A stretch of 14,206 nt of DNA from Baffinella frigidus (GCA_026770585.1 MU646428.1:350000-364205), one strand, 5' to 3'; numbered from the stretch's first letter, positions 1 to 6,857 are shown. Made by a program: numbers and translations. Notes: a model not told the origin generated them from the sequence alone.

Positions 1-98
1 TCAAACCTCAAACCTCAAACCTCAAACTTCAACCCTCAAACCTCAACCCTCAAACCTCAACCCTCAAACCTCAACCCTCAAACCTCAACCTTCAGCCC
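1..98. repeat. Variant telomere-type heptamer array
   Basis: Fourteen consecutive 7-bp units. It starts with three TCAAACC and one TCAAACT, then alternates TCAACCC and TCAAACC strictly (29-84), and ends with TCAACCT and TCAGCCC. The 7-bp register continues without a break into the canonical array that follows. The variant lies on the outer side, where fresh telomerase product would be expected, so either the variant is itself added at the end, or the true terminus lies further left and is missing. Confidence 0.9.
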
Positions 99-168
99 TA
101 AACCCTAAACCCTAAACCCTAAACCCTAAACCCTAAACCCTAAACCCTAAACCCTAAACCCTAAACCC
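99..168. repeat. Canonical telomere repeat, TAAACCC x10
   Basis: Ten perfect TAAACCC units (TTTAGGG on the other strand). The C-rich strand reads 5' to 3' inward, as at a left chromosome end. The heptamer is the plant-type telomere repeat, also used by many algae and some other protists. The array stops at TCCC and gives way to subtelomeric DNA. Confidence 0.95.
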
Positions 169-211
169 TCCCATGGATTATTCACGAAATACCTTCGTAA
201 CCCACCCACTG

Positions 212-349
212 CCACACAGCGGACTTCAAAGGGATTTTGAATAACCCGTAAGCGATAAGACCTAGGACCCTACGATAGGCAATCCGTAGGGACATAGGGG
301 GAGTTCCTACGGATAAGGTAACGGAACGATGGCCCGATTTGGGCCGAAA
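212..349 (+). repeat. Dispersed repeat DR-I, copy 1
   Basis: Shares CCACACAGCGGACTTC and the following ~100 bp with 1097-1206. Its part at 261-349 is identical over 89 bp to 2239-2327. It contains CCTAGGACCCTACGATAGG and an internal inverted pair (TCCGTAGGGA with TTCCTACGGA). No coding potential seen. The small reading frames over it are unlikely to be genes. Confidence 0.9.
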
Positions 350-441
350 ATGCCTTGGTACCACACGAGGCTATCCATGCGAACAGATTCATAAGTTAAT
401 CATTGGATTATTACCCAGGAAACACGCCAAAAGTCAGCATT

Positions 442-483
442 TGATCACGTTTCCGTACGGACATCCGTACGGAAACGTGATCA
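442..483. repeat. Perfect hairpin, 20-bp arms
   Basis: Arms 442-461 and 464-483 are exact reverse complements, separated only by the two bases CA. Each arm contains the smaller palindrome CCGTACGG. It is a single isolated structure with no second copy in the window. Confidence 0.95.
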
Positions 484-516
484 TTCCCCCATAACTTTTG
501 TGTGGTGTGGGGTGCC

Positions 517-730
517 CCGGAATGCCGGGCTTGCGCAGGTTCATAGGCCAACAGCCTGAAAATGGGGTAGTTAGGCCTACGGCATTGCCTAGGACCTCCT
601 ACCGTAGGCCGAGACTTTTGGGTGCCAGGATCCCTCGGCCTACGGTAGGAGGTCCTAAGCAATGCCGTATGCCTAACTTCCCCATGTTCAGGCCGTTAGC
701 CTATGAGCTTGCGAAAGTGCGGCATTCCGG
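517..730. repeat. Foldback element PAL-A, copy 1
   Basis: Two ~97-bp arms (517-613 and 634-730), about 85-90% complementary, around a 20-bp spacer. The ends are CCGGAATGCCG and CGGCATTCCGG. The inner arm carries CCTAGGACCTCCTACCGTAGG. Copies 2 and 3 are at 6713-6850 and 6999-7146 and have shorter arms, so the outer ~30 bp here are extra. Reading frames over it translate the same words on both strands, as expected of a palindrome rather than a gene. Confidence 0.93.
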
Positions 731-754
731 GATCCATGGAGGGCTTTTGGGGGG

Positions 755-804
755 GTATTCAAAAGTCAATTTGCAGAGGGAACCCTGTATTCAAAAGTCA
801 ATTT
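755..804 (+). repeat. 18-bp direct repeat pair
   Basis: GTATTCAAAAGTCAATTT occurs at 755-772 and again at 787-804, 32 bp apart. It lies just outside PAL-A copy 1. Its origin is unclear; it may be a local tandem duplication. Confidence 0.85.
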
Positions 805-873
805 TTGATTGGAAACGGCTCCTCCAACAACGGGCTAACGGATAACCCTCGAAGGGCATCGTGGCGCGGGATC

Positions 874-1037
874 ATGCAAAAAGCTTACGTTAACGGAGTA
901 GTAACTTTGGCACAAAATTTATAATGGAAAACATTCTTGGGCTTTAAAAGTCCTGAAATCGCTTTTAAAATCGTTTTAGAGCTGGCAAGCCCACGTTAAC
1001 GAGGGACTTAAAGGGTCCGTTAACGTAAGCTTTTCGC
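874..1037. repeat. Inverted repeat with 22-bp arms
   Basis: Arms at 876-897 and 1016-1037 match with one difference around AAGCTTACGTTAACGGA. The ~118-bp interior includes TAGTAACTTT, a word related to the PAL-D core, and AT-rich sequence. It may be a small MITE-like element. No other copy in the window. Confidence 0.8.
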
Positions 1038-1096
1038 ATTAGCAACGCTCGAACAAACAGTGCGTGTATTCCGGATCGAAACCATCATGGCCACCA

Positions 1097-1206
1097 CCAC
1101 ACAGCGGACTTCGAAGGGATTTTCAATAGCCCATACGCCATAAGACCTAGGACCCTACGGTAGGCAATCCGGAGGGACATAGGGGGGTTCCCACGGATAA
1201 GGTAAC
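1097..1206 (+). repeat. Dispersed repeat DR-I, copy 2
   Basis: Aligns with 212-322 with scattered substitutions and ends at GGATAAGGTAAC. Beyond it, 1247-1300 (GGGGGCAGGCAAGTGT and CCCGTGTAGG) resembles 2350-2490 downstream of copy 3, so the original repeat was longer and has been rearranged. Confidence 0.85.
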
Positions 1207-1347
1207 ATAAAATGGGTTAGATTTGACGTGTGGAGTGACGCTCGCCAGACCCGGGGGCAGGCAAGTGTCCTTTTTCGCGATTAACCCGTGTAGGCTGTCC
1301 TTTTGCGCGCGTGCCCCGTGTGGTGTAGAGCGACTGCCTGTGACTTA

Positions 1348-1483
1348 ATCTCCATACAAGTATTAATTAATTGCTTTTGGCAACGAAAATTACTTCACGA
1401 TTTGCTCATAAACGTAATAGTAAAGCGTTTGTGTAGTAAATTTCGTTGCACTAAAAGCAATTAATTAATACTTTTATGGAGAT
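1348..1483. repeat. Foldback element PAL-D, copy 1
   Basis: Starts ATCTCCATA and ends TATGGAGAT. Arms of about 60 bp contain the AT-rich stretch TATTAATTAATTGCTTT. The core is CAACGAAAATTACTTCAC ... TTGTGTAGTAAATTTCGTTG around an AT-rich centre. The same core occurs at 3178-3246, 4122-4191, 10536-10612 and 14033-14102. Only copies 1 and 2 share these outer arms. Confidence 0.93.
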
Positions 1484-1516
1484 GAGACTGTAAAGCAACA
1501 CGGCGCCATCGCCCTT

Positions 1517-1707
1517 CCACACGAGAATGCTAGAGGGGCCTATTTAAAACCAATGTACTTTTAAAAGTGGGCATATGTGTAGTAACTTTCGTGGATTGGT
1601 CACGTAACTAGCCATGTATTGGTCCGTCACGAGGTTGGAACACCTTATCCCGGTACAAATATTTACAACCCCACATATAAATAGGAGCCTCCATCATTCT
1701 CGCGTGG
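1517..1707 (+). mobile_element. MITE-G, copy 1 (191 bp)
   Basis: Terminal inverted repeats of about 30 bp: CCACACGAGAATGCTAGAGG at the left and its imperfect complement ending CATTCTCGCGTGG at the right. The interior contains TGTGTAGTAACTTTCGTGG, related to the PAL-D core. A second copy lies inverted at 4264-4453. It has no coding capacity, so it fits a non-autonomous transposon remnant. I could not define a clear target-site duplication. Confidence 0.85.
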
Positions 1708-1791
1708 AAGCTCCTGCTCTGGGGGCTGGCAAAAATGCCGGGAGGTGTTCCGGAAATCTTTTAGATGGACGCGTTGCGAAATATGTTGCAT

Positions 1792-2001
1792 TATTGTCGA
1801 AATAGGCTTCGCGCGGAATCGAGGCCAGGTCAGGAAATCAGGATTTTTTTCCAAAAATGGACTTTCATGCTATCTTAGGCATGGTTTTTATCTCAAAATA
1901 GCATCTCCCACCCATAAGATGACACAAAAAGGCATTTTAAAAAAAAAAAATGTTGCTGACCTGACCTCGATTTTTTCCGCGCGGAGCCCATTTCGACAAT
2001 A
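1792..2001. repeat. Foldback element with nested hairpin
   Basis: Outer arms at about 1792-1831 and 1956-2001 start TATTGTCGA and end TCGACAATA, and include CGAGGCCAGGTCA against TGACCTGACCTCG. The interior holds a second inverted pair, ATGCTATCTTAG (1867-1878) with CTCAAAATAGCAT (1892-1904), and an A12 run. A relative of the inner hairpin stands alone at 4630-4670. Confidence 0.88.
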
Positions 2002-2024
2002 GCGGTGCCAGCATGGAATCTGGG

Positions 2025-2208
2025 GGCTCCAATTTCTCGATTTTCTATTGATTCCCGTGGCCAACTTCTCTGCAAAAATGGGAAAATGGGGAAATTGGAG
2101 CTATTTTATCCACTTTTGAGAAATTCATGGTACTAAATTTCTTAAAAGTTGACAAAATGGCTCCAATTTCTCGACTTTCCGTTAATTCCCGTGGCCAACT
2201 TCTCTGCA
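2025..2208 (+). repeat. 50-bp direct repeat flanking small inverted repeats
   Basis: Two 50-bp copies (2025-2074 and 2159-2208), beginning GGCTCCAATTTCTCGA and ending CAACTTCTCTGCA, with a few substitutions. The 84 bp between hold CTTTTGAGAAATT paired with AAATTTCTTAAAAG and an inverted GAAATTGGAGC, so the stretch can fold in several ways. Confidence 0.85.
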
Positions 2209-2239
2209 CAGCGCTCTATGGCTGCATAGAGCGCTGTGC
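2206..2239. repeat. Perfect 15-bp hairpin
   Basis: GCACAGCGCTCTATG (2206-2220) pairs exactly with CATAGAGCGCTGTGC (2225-2239) across the loop GCTG. It sits exactly at the junction between the 50-bp direct repeat and DR-I copy 3. Confidence 0.93.
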
Positions 2240-2327
2240 CTAGGACCCTACGATAGGCAATCCGTAGGGACATAGGGGGAGTTCCTACGGATAAGGTAAC
2301 GGAACGATGGCCCGATTTGGGCCGAAA
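2239..2327 (+). repeat. Dispersed repeat DR-I, copy 3
   Basis: Identical over 89 bp to 261-349, from CCTAGGACCC to GGGCCGAAA. It lacks the ~49 bp found at the left of copies 1 and 2; a hairpin occupies that position instead. Confidence 0.93.
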
Positions 2328-2566
2328 TTAGAGGTGACTGGATGGCATCCGGGGGCAGTCAAGTGTTCTGTGTTTTCCTGGAGATTTGGAGTCGGAGTTC
2401 CCCTCCCAGAGTCGGAGTCGGAGTTCCCATCCTACCCACACTACCCACAAGTGCCCTGTTCCGCGAGTCACCCGTGTAGGGCTCCTGCTCCGGATTGGTC
2501 GCCACACACAACGTCAACTTAGAAATGATTGTCAACTTACGAATGGTCCATCGGGCAGAATGGCCC
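2328..2566. other. Gene-free stretch with minor direct repeats
   Basis: Contains GAGTCGGAGTTCCC as near-adjacent direct repeats (~2390-2430) and a GTCAACTTA pair (~2512-2540). Its middle resembles 1247-1300. I see no convincing coding region. The overlapping short frames on both strands have no recognisable domains. Confidence 0.6.
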
Positions 2567-2609
2567 GAAACCCTACACCCTAAACCCTGAACACGCAGCC
2601 CCAAACCCT
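2567..2609. repeat. Short interstitial telomere-like patch
   Basis: Includes ACCCTACACCCTAAACCCTG and a further CCCCAAACCCTG. It has the same strand orientation as the terminal array. It is too short and degenerate to be more than a remnant. Confidence 0.6.
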
Positions 2610-2675
2610 GCAGGCAACGGAGTGAAGTGGATGAAGGGCATGTATATTGGGACGGCGCCGGAGGTCTAGCCCTGC

Positions 2676-2810
2676 CCCACTTTGATTTGGGCTCATCATC
2701 AATTCGCCCCCCCCCCCAATTTCCCATGTGAATTTCCTGGGGGGGGTGCAAAATTCACATGGGAAGTTCAGGGGGGGGGCGAATTGATGATGAGCCCAAA
2801 TCAAAGTGGG
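2676..2810. repeat. 60-bp-arm hairpin with poly-C/poly-G
   Basis: Arms 2676-2735 and 2751-2810 are near-perfect complements (CCCACTTTGATTTGGGCTCA at the outer left), each with a long C or G run, around a 15-bp G-rich loop. The 18-bp word GGGACGGCGCCGGAGGTC occurs directly repeated at 2649-2666 and 2808-2825, on either side. Frames on both strands read nearly the same peptide because of the symmetry. Confidence 0.94.
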
Positions 2811-2828
2811 ACGGCGCCGGAGGTCAGC

Positions 2829-3058
2829 CTGCGCCCCACCCCTGAAACAGACCTGCAAACCTGCGCCTCACCCCTGAAATAGACCTACAAACCTGCGCCT
2901 CACCCCTGAAATAGACCTACAAACCTGCGCCTCTCCCCAGAAACGGACCTGCAAAACCTGCGGCCCACCCCAGGAACAGAGCTACAAAACCTGTGGTCCA
3001 CCCCAGAAACAGACATGCAAATCTGCGATGGATCCACCCCAGAAACAGAGCTGCAAAC
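2829..3058 (+). repeat. Minisatellite, ~32-bp unit, about 7 copies
   Basis: Units begin CTGCGCC and continue CACCCCTGAAACAGACCTGC: 2829, 2861, 2893, 2925, 2958, 2991 and 3023. Unit length is 32, 32, 32, 33, 33, 32 and 36 bp. Units 2 and 3 are identical and later units diverge. A minus-strand frame over it gives a repetitive FLGW-rich peptide, which I take as a by-product because unit length is not a multiple of three. Confidence 0.9.
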
Positions 3059-3142
3059 AAGGCTGCATGCAAAACGGTTTTATTTCGTGTAGGCAGGCCC
3101 TTGCGCCATGGAGGGGGCCTGCGATGCCCTCGAAACAGTTTC

Positions 3143-3279
3143 ATCTCCACAAAAGTGTTAATTAATTGCTTTTGGCGCAACGAAATTTACTACACAAATG
3201 CTCTACTATTACTTGTAAAAGCAAATCGTGTAGTAATTTTCGTTGCCAAAAAGCAATTAATTAATACTTCTATGGAGAT
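3143..3279. repeat. Foldback element PAL-D, copy 2
   Basis: Same outer arms as copy 1 (ATCTCCA ... TATGGAGAT, with TTAATTAATTGCTTTTGG) and the conserved core at 3178-3246 (AAATTTACTACAC ... GTGTAGTAATTTTCGTTG). The flanks differ from copy 1, so the two mark a mobile unit of about 136 bp. Confidence 0.93.
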
Positions 3280-3502
3280 TAAGTTGCCCGATCAGAGGCT
3301 TTCCTGGTACTGCGCTGCTAGCCAGGGTATTTAACCGTAAGTCAACTTGGATGGTCATCGGTAGTAAGTTGCCATTTCGTTTAGATAGACCCGCTCCCAG
3401 AGCAGGCATTCGACTTAAGACGCTGATTTTCAGGGGCAGTTAATTTAGGCGAAATGTTCAGTGTGGCAGCGTACTGAACCTGCCGGATCAGATTCCGCCC
3501 TG

Positions 3503-3699
3503 GTAGAGCGTTTTTCGCTTCTGTCGGCCACTCACCGACATGAAATCATGAACAAGGGCTCCAATTCCGGCAACTTTTGGCGTGATTCTGAAGTTTTAGA
3601 GTTTTACGTTATGACAAAATGCCAAAAGTGGCCGGAATTGGAGCCCTTGTTCATAATTTGATGCGGGTGGGTGGCCGACAGATGCGAAACCCGCTCTAG
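3503..3699. repeat. Foldback element PAL-E, copy 1
   Basis: Arms 3503-3581 and 3621-3699, ~79 bp each, around a 39-bp spacer. The terminal part TAGAGCGTTTTTCGC...TCTGTCGGCC is shared with the next element, while the inner part of the arm (AAGGGCTCCAATTCCGG) is not. The inner 62-bp segments are nearly perfectly complementary. Confidence 0.92.
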
Positions 3700-3824
3700 A
3701 GCGTTTTTCGCTTCTGTTGGCCGCGAAAACAACGAAACAATGCCAAAAGTTGACGGGTTAGTCAGCATTGTCAACGTCTGGCATCGTTTTATTCGTTTCG
3801 CGTGGGCAACAGATGAGAAACCCT
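3696..3824. repeat. Foldback element PAL-E, copy 2
   Basis: Starts within the last bases of copy 1 (CTAGAGCG). Arms are about 3696-3754 and 3770-3824. The terminal segment TAGAGCGTTTTTCGCTTCTG matches copy 1, whereas the inner arm GCGAAAACAACGAAACAATG is different but still pairs with its partner GGCATCGTTTTATTCGTTTC. The two copies share a boundary, as if one inserted at the end of the other. Confidence 0.85.
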
Positions 3825-3882
3825 GAATAATGCATTTGTGGATTTGTAAAATTACCGCTGTACAAAACCTGCCCGGTTCATA

Positions 3883-3993
3883 CGCCCCTACGGTGTTCCT
3901 ATGCCCCTAGGACTCGCCCTACTGTAGGACCCTAGGGCGGTGTGTGTCCTTAATCTCGAGTAAACCCTGTGACTTAATCTCGGAACCTAACAG
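3883..3993 (+). repeat. Dispersed repeat DR-H, copy 1 (111 bp)
   Basis: From CGCCCCTACGGTG to GGAACCTAACAG. It contains CCCCTAGGACTCGCCCTACT and the partial complement ACCCTAGGGCGGTG. The second copy at 4487-4597 has the same length and orientation, with about ten differences. Confidence 0.9.
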
Positions 3994-4082
3994 GCGCCTT
4001 ACGCGGGAAACGCCTTTAGGGTTTGGAGTTTAGGTTTTGGGATTGACGAACGCCCGCATGCTGTGTGGCTAGCTCTCTATCG

Positions 4083-4230
4083 GATTTCTTAGGGAAACGG
4101 TTTTAATTCAAAACTTTCTGGCAGTGAAATTTACTACACACAATGAGTTTTACTAGTAGTATTAGAGCATTCGTGTAGTAATTTTCATTGAATCCAATGG
4201 TTTTAAATTAGAACCGTTTTCCTATGAGAT
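4083..4230. repeat. Foldback element PAL-D, copy 3
   Basis: The core at 4122-4191 (GAAATTTACTACACACAATG ... GTGTAGTAATTTTCATTG) matches other PAL-D copies, but the outer arms are different: GGGAAACGGTTTTAATTCAA pairs with TTAAATTAGAACCGTTTTCC. The right end CCTATGAGAT resembles the end of copy 4. Confidence 0.9.
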
Positions 4231-4263
4231 TCTCTTGCTGAGATTCGATCGGGGCGCGCTGTA

Positions 4264-4453
4264 TACTCGAGAATGCTAGAGGATCCTATTTACATGTAGG
4301 GTTGTAAACATTTGCACCAGGATAGGGCATTCCAACCTCTTGTCTGCCCTAATTTGGCATGAAAAGGCTCCAAAGGCATGAAAGTTACTACACAAATTTT
4401 AACTTGCAGAGACATCTCACTTTTAGACAGGCCCCTCTAGCATTCTGGTGTGG
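4264..4453 (-). mobile_element. MITE-G, copy 2 (190 bp, inverted)
   Basis: Its reverse complement aligns with 1517-1707 across the whole length. Terminal repeats are CGAGAATGCTAGAGG on the left and CCTCTAGCATTCTGGTGTGG on the right. GTAAACATTTGCACCAGGAT and AAAGTTACTACACA lie at the matching internal positions. Divergence in the middle is high, suggesting old copies. Confidence 0.83.
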
Positions 4454-4486
4454 GTACAGGGGTTGCTCGCGGACAAGGACACGCAC

Positions 4487-4597
4487 CGCCCCTACGGTGC
4501 TCATATGCCCCTAGGACTCGCCCTACTCCAGGACCCTAGGGCGGTGTGTGTCCTTAATTTCGAGTAAAATCTGTAACTTAACCTCGGAACCTAACAG
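4487..4597 (+). repeat. Dispersed repeat DR-H, copy 2 (111 bp)
   Basis: Direct-orientation copy of 3883-3993. Together the two DR-H copies bracket ~490 bp that hold PAL-D copy 3 and MITE-G copy 2. That could be a tandem duplication or a composite arrangement. Confidence 0.9.
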
Positions 4598-4629
4598 AAT
4601 ACGTTTTTAAATTTATTTTAAATCAAATT

Positions 4630-4670
4630 TATGCTATTTTAAGCCTTCATTTTATGCCTAAAATAGCATA
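4630..4670. repeat. AT-rich hairpin
   Basis: TATGCTATTTTAAGCC pairs with GCCTAAAATAGCATA across a short AT-rich loop. It is related to the nested hairpin at 1867-1904. Confidence 0.85.
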
Positions 4671-4672
4671 TC

Positions 4673-5092
4673 AACCCTCATCTTCGGCGTTGGAAGCCTT
4701 AAGATACACACCAGATTCTGTTATGTTCCGGAATGAAACCCACCCCCTCTCGTTTGCCCGCGATGTCCAGAACAGATGGGGCGTATCTGCAGATACGTCT
4801 CACGGGAAGACCAAATCGTCCATTTTGCGGTCACGTATTTCCCTGGGCGGCCGCCGGATTCCGGCGTCCGTGGAGCTGCTTTACCTTGAGAATGAAAAAG
4901 GAAAACCGTCGATTTGCTCAACCTGTGAGGGTTGGCGGCAGAGCAGAGGGGGCGTGTCTGGAGGCTTGCGACAGGTTGGCAAGACGTGTGTCACTTCCTA
5001 ACACCCGCCCAGGTGTGCGCTCACGATCCTTCAAGTGCCGGATATCCCTCCAGTGCCGAGTAGCCTCTTACGTTGCTGCCTGCATGTAGGCC
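4673..5092. other. Low-copy segment, no gene assigned
   Basis: About 420 bp without the repeat words of the rest of the region. Frames at 4654-5001 and 4733-5089 on the + strand are open for ~115 codons, but neither has a recognisable domain or a clear codon bias, and the first begins inside a hairpin. It holds the 16-bp palindrome CGTATCTGCAGATACG near 4782. It may be a captured fragment of host sequence or ordinary spacer. Confidence 0.4.
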
Positions 5093-5198
5093 TATCCCGT
5101 AAGTGCCCACAGGGTGAATATTCACCCTAACTCGTCCTAGGCAGGTCCTAGGGTCCTACCGTAGGGCGTGACGCGCCTACTGGAGCACTTAAGGGATA
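5093..5198 (-). repeat. Foldback element PAL-B, copy 1
   Basis: Ends TATCCCGTAAGTG and CACTTAAGGGATA. The constant part is GTCCTAGGCAGGTCCTAGG with TCCTACCGTAGGG. Its variable stem is a perfect 18-bp palindrome, AGGGTGAATATTCACCCT (5111-5128). The orientation is reversed relative to copies 2, 4, 5, 7, 8 and 9. Confidence 0.9.
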
Positions 5199-5257
5199 AC
5201 TAGGGGCCTACGGCCTGCTGGGGGTCAAAGATGAACCCATCGCCAGGAATAAGTGAC

Positions 5258-5361
5258 TATCCCTTGAGTGACCAGTAGGATCATACGCCCTACCGTAGGG
5301 CCCTAGGACCTGCCTACGGCTTCCACGGGCGATTATTCGCCCGTTGGTCACTTAAGGGATA
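5258..5361 (+). repeat. Foldback element PAL-B, copy 2
   Basis: TATCCCTTGAGTGACC ... GGTCACTTAAGGGATA. The constant half includes CATACGCCCTACCGTAGGGC and CCTAGGACCTGCC. The variable stem is ACGGGCGATTATTCGCCCGT (5325-5344, 8-bp arms), shared only with copy 9. PAL-C' copy 1 begins a few bases to its right. Confidence 0.93.
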
Positions 5362-5366
5362 CATGT

Positions 5367-5477
5367 GTATCTCGAGTTCATGAGCCCCCCCCCCCCAGCC
5401 CCCCAGGACCACCGTAGGGCCCTGGGATTGGCCTGTTGTAGGCTGCTGGAGGGGTGTTTTTTTTGTGTTCGCGATAC
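5367..5477. repeat. Foldback element PAL-C', copy 1
   Basis: Starts GTATCTCGAG and ends GTTCGCGATAC; the arms carry C12 and, on the other side, G/T-rich runs. The centre (CCAGGACCACCGTAGGGCCC and GGCCTGTTGTAGG) resembles the PAL-C centre, but the arms are unrelated to PAL-C arms. Confidence 0.8.
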
Positions 5478-5679
5478 CCTGTGTGCGTGCCCCACTTGGG
5501 ATATTCATGTATGAACATGCAGCACATCTTCTAGCTCTGCCTGAGCAAAACTGGGCGCGCCATAAAACAGAGAGATTGATAATTTATTGCCAAACAACCA
5601 GCGTCAGCGCCGCACATGCTGCGCATTGTGCCACTTGCTGTACCCCGTGTCGGCCGCTCATACGAGCATAAAACACATT

Positions 5680-5804
5680 TACAGGGGTACCTCGCTCATA
5701 AGAAACCGCCACCCCCCCTAGGACCATCATAGGGCCCTAGGCATAGGCCTACTGTAGGGTCCTAGGGGGGGGGGCAGTTTCTTATTGGGCGAGGCACCCC
5801 TGTA
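5680..5804. repeat. Foldback element PAL-C, copy 1
   Basis: Ends TACAGGGGTACCTCGCTCAT and CGAGGCACCCCTGTA, then AAGAAACCGCC with C and G runs, and the core CCTAGGACCATCATAGGGCC / GGCCTACTGTAGGGTCCTAG. Arms total about 50 bp each. No coding potential. Confidence 0.93.
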
Positions 5805-5890
5805 GAGCTCGAGATCTAGTACAAAAGTGCAGCTGATGTACAGTTACGGCGAGCCCGAGGAGGGGGCGCGACGGACGGGTCCCCAATAGA

Positions 5891-5942
5891 CCTTGTCACC
5901 TCCAGTGAAATATGATCCTTGTCACCTCCAGTGAAATATGAT
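5891..5942 (+). repeat. 26-bp unit in tandem (x2)
   Basis: Two identical, adjacent 26-bp units beginning CCTTGTCACCTCCAGTG and ending AAATATGAT (5891-5916, 5917-5942). The exact reverse complement occurs once at 9492-9517, directly beside the interstitial telomere tract. Confidence 0.95.
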
Positions 5943-6087
5943 GAGGCCTCATCCACTCAACCTTCAACCACAATCCCAGGTCCCTGACCCCTCAAATGTA
6001 TTTTCCCAAAGCCCGAACCCCTGAACCCTATGCCGATTTTTCTCCTCCAACGTATGTTTTTTGAATTACTTCAACCCTGTTTCCTCA
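5943..6087. other. C-rich, possibly telomere-derived stretch
   Basis: Contains scattered CTCAACC, TTCAACC, CCCCTCAAA, CCCCTGAACCCT and TTCAACCCTG words in the C-strand orientation of the terminal array, next to the 26-bp unit. The register is not kept, so decay of a telomere-like array is only a suggestion. Confidence 0.35.
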
Positions 6088-6259
6088 CCACGCAAGAGTG
6101 TAGGGCTGACCTGGGAAAACAAGCCAGTTCACACGGAATTTGTAACAACTTTCCGAATTTTTGATTTTTCTGTGGGAAGAATGTCCACTTATGAACTTAA
6201 GAAATAGTAGAATTCTACTATTTCTCCTGTGGGTCACTCTGCCCTACACTCTTGCGTGG
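6088..6259 (+). mobile_element. MITE-F, copy 1 (172 bp)
   Basis: Terminal inverted repeats CCACGCAAGAGTGTAGGGC ... GCCCTACACTCTTGCGTGG (19 bp, perfect). Both flanks are CA, a possible 2-bp target duplication. The interior has a perfect 24-bp palindrome at 6201-6224 (GAAATAGTAGAA and its complement). No coding capacity. TIR-plus-2-bp duplication is typical of Tc1/mariner-type non-autonomous elements, but the family assignment is inferred. Confidence 0.92.
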
Positions 6260-6317
6260 CAGGCAGAGCTAGCTTTCGGCGCGTGGTAATTCATGACGTC
6301 CAACTGAATTTTCAGCG

Positions 6318-6426
6318 TATCTCCTAAGTGGCGAGCTGGTCAAGTTTGACCAGCAAGAGGTCCTAGGTAGGTCCTAGGGCCCTACGGTAGGGCGTATGAG
6401 CCTACTCTCGCCACTTGAAAGGGATA
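6318..6426 (-). repeat. Foldback element PAL-B, copy 3
   Basis: TATCTCCTAAGTGGCGAG ... CTCGCCACTTGAAAGGGATA. The variable stem is GCTGGTCAAGTTTGACCAGC (6335-6354, 9-bp arms). The constant part GGTCCTAGGTAGGTCCTAGG and GCCCTACGGTAGGGCG is in reverse orientation. It lies midway between the two inverted MITE-F copies. Confidence 0.92.
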
Positions 6427-6503
6427 AACTGACGTCATAATGCTTTACTGCGAACAACGAGCTGGTGGGTTCAAAAATCGCAAAACCGGCCGGTTCCTTC
6501 TTA

Positions 6504-6675
6504 CCACGCAAGAGTGTAGGGCAGAGTGGCCCACAGGAGAAATAGTAGAATTCTACTATTTCTTAAGTTCATAAGTGGACATTCTTCCCACAGAAAAATC
6601 GAAATTTCGGAAAGTTGTTACAAATTCCGTGTGAACTGGCTTGTTTTTCCAGGTCAGCCCTACACTCTTGCGTGG
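6504..6675 (-). mobile_element. MITE-F, copy 2 (172 bp, inverted)
   Basis: Near-identical reverse complement of 6088-6259, with the same 19-bp ends and the same 24-bp palindrome (6539-6562). It is flanked by TA on both sides, consistent with a 2-bp target duplication. With copy 1 it forms ~172-bp arms of a larger potential hairpin whose 244-bp loop contains PAL-B copy 3. Confidence 0.92.
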
Positions 6676-6712
6676 TACAAGGCCTTCGTGGCAGGGAATA
6701 TATTCCTAGGCT

Positions 6713-6850
6713 AACGGCCTGAAAATGGGGTAGTTAGGCATACGGCATTGCCTAGGACCTCCTACCGCAGGCCGAAGGATCCCAGGACCAAACAGTCTCG
6801 GCCTACGGTAGGAGGTCCTAGGCAATGCCGTAGGCCTAACTACCCCATTT
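6713..6850. repeat. Foldback element PAL-A, copy 2
   Basis: Left arm AACGGCCTGAAAATGGGG to CAGGCCGA (6713-6775) and right arm from TCGGCCTACGG (6798) to ACCCCATTTTT. The right arm is shorter than in copy 3, lacking CAGGCCGTT. Confidence 0.92.
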
Positions 6851-6857
6851 TTGGTAA

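Noticed and set aside
498-845. Reading frame with Arg/Pro-rich peptide, echoed at 411-662 and 6989-7276
   Set aside because: It lies on PAL-A; the same peptide words appear on both strands because the element is a palindrome. There is no domain or codon bias.
2359-2882. Overlapping frames on both strands with ..WAHHQFAPP.. type peptides
   Set aside because: They are produced by the 60-bp-arm hairpin, read in both directions.
2917-3180. Minus-strand repeat protein rich in FLGW
   Set aside because: It is the minisatellite in translation; unit length changes (32, 33, 36 bp) would shift the frame, and the frame stays open by chance.
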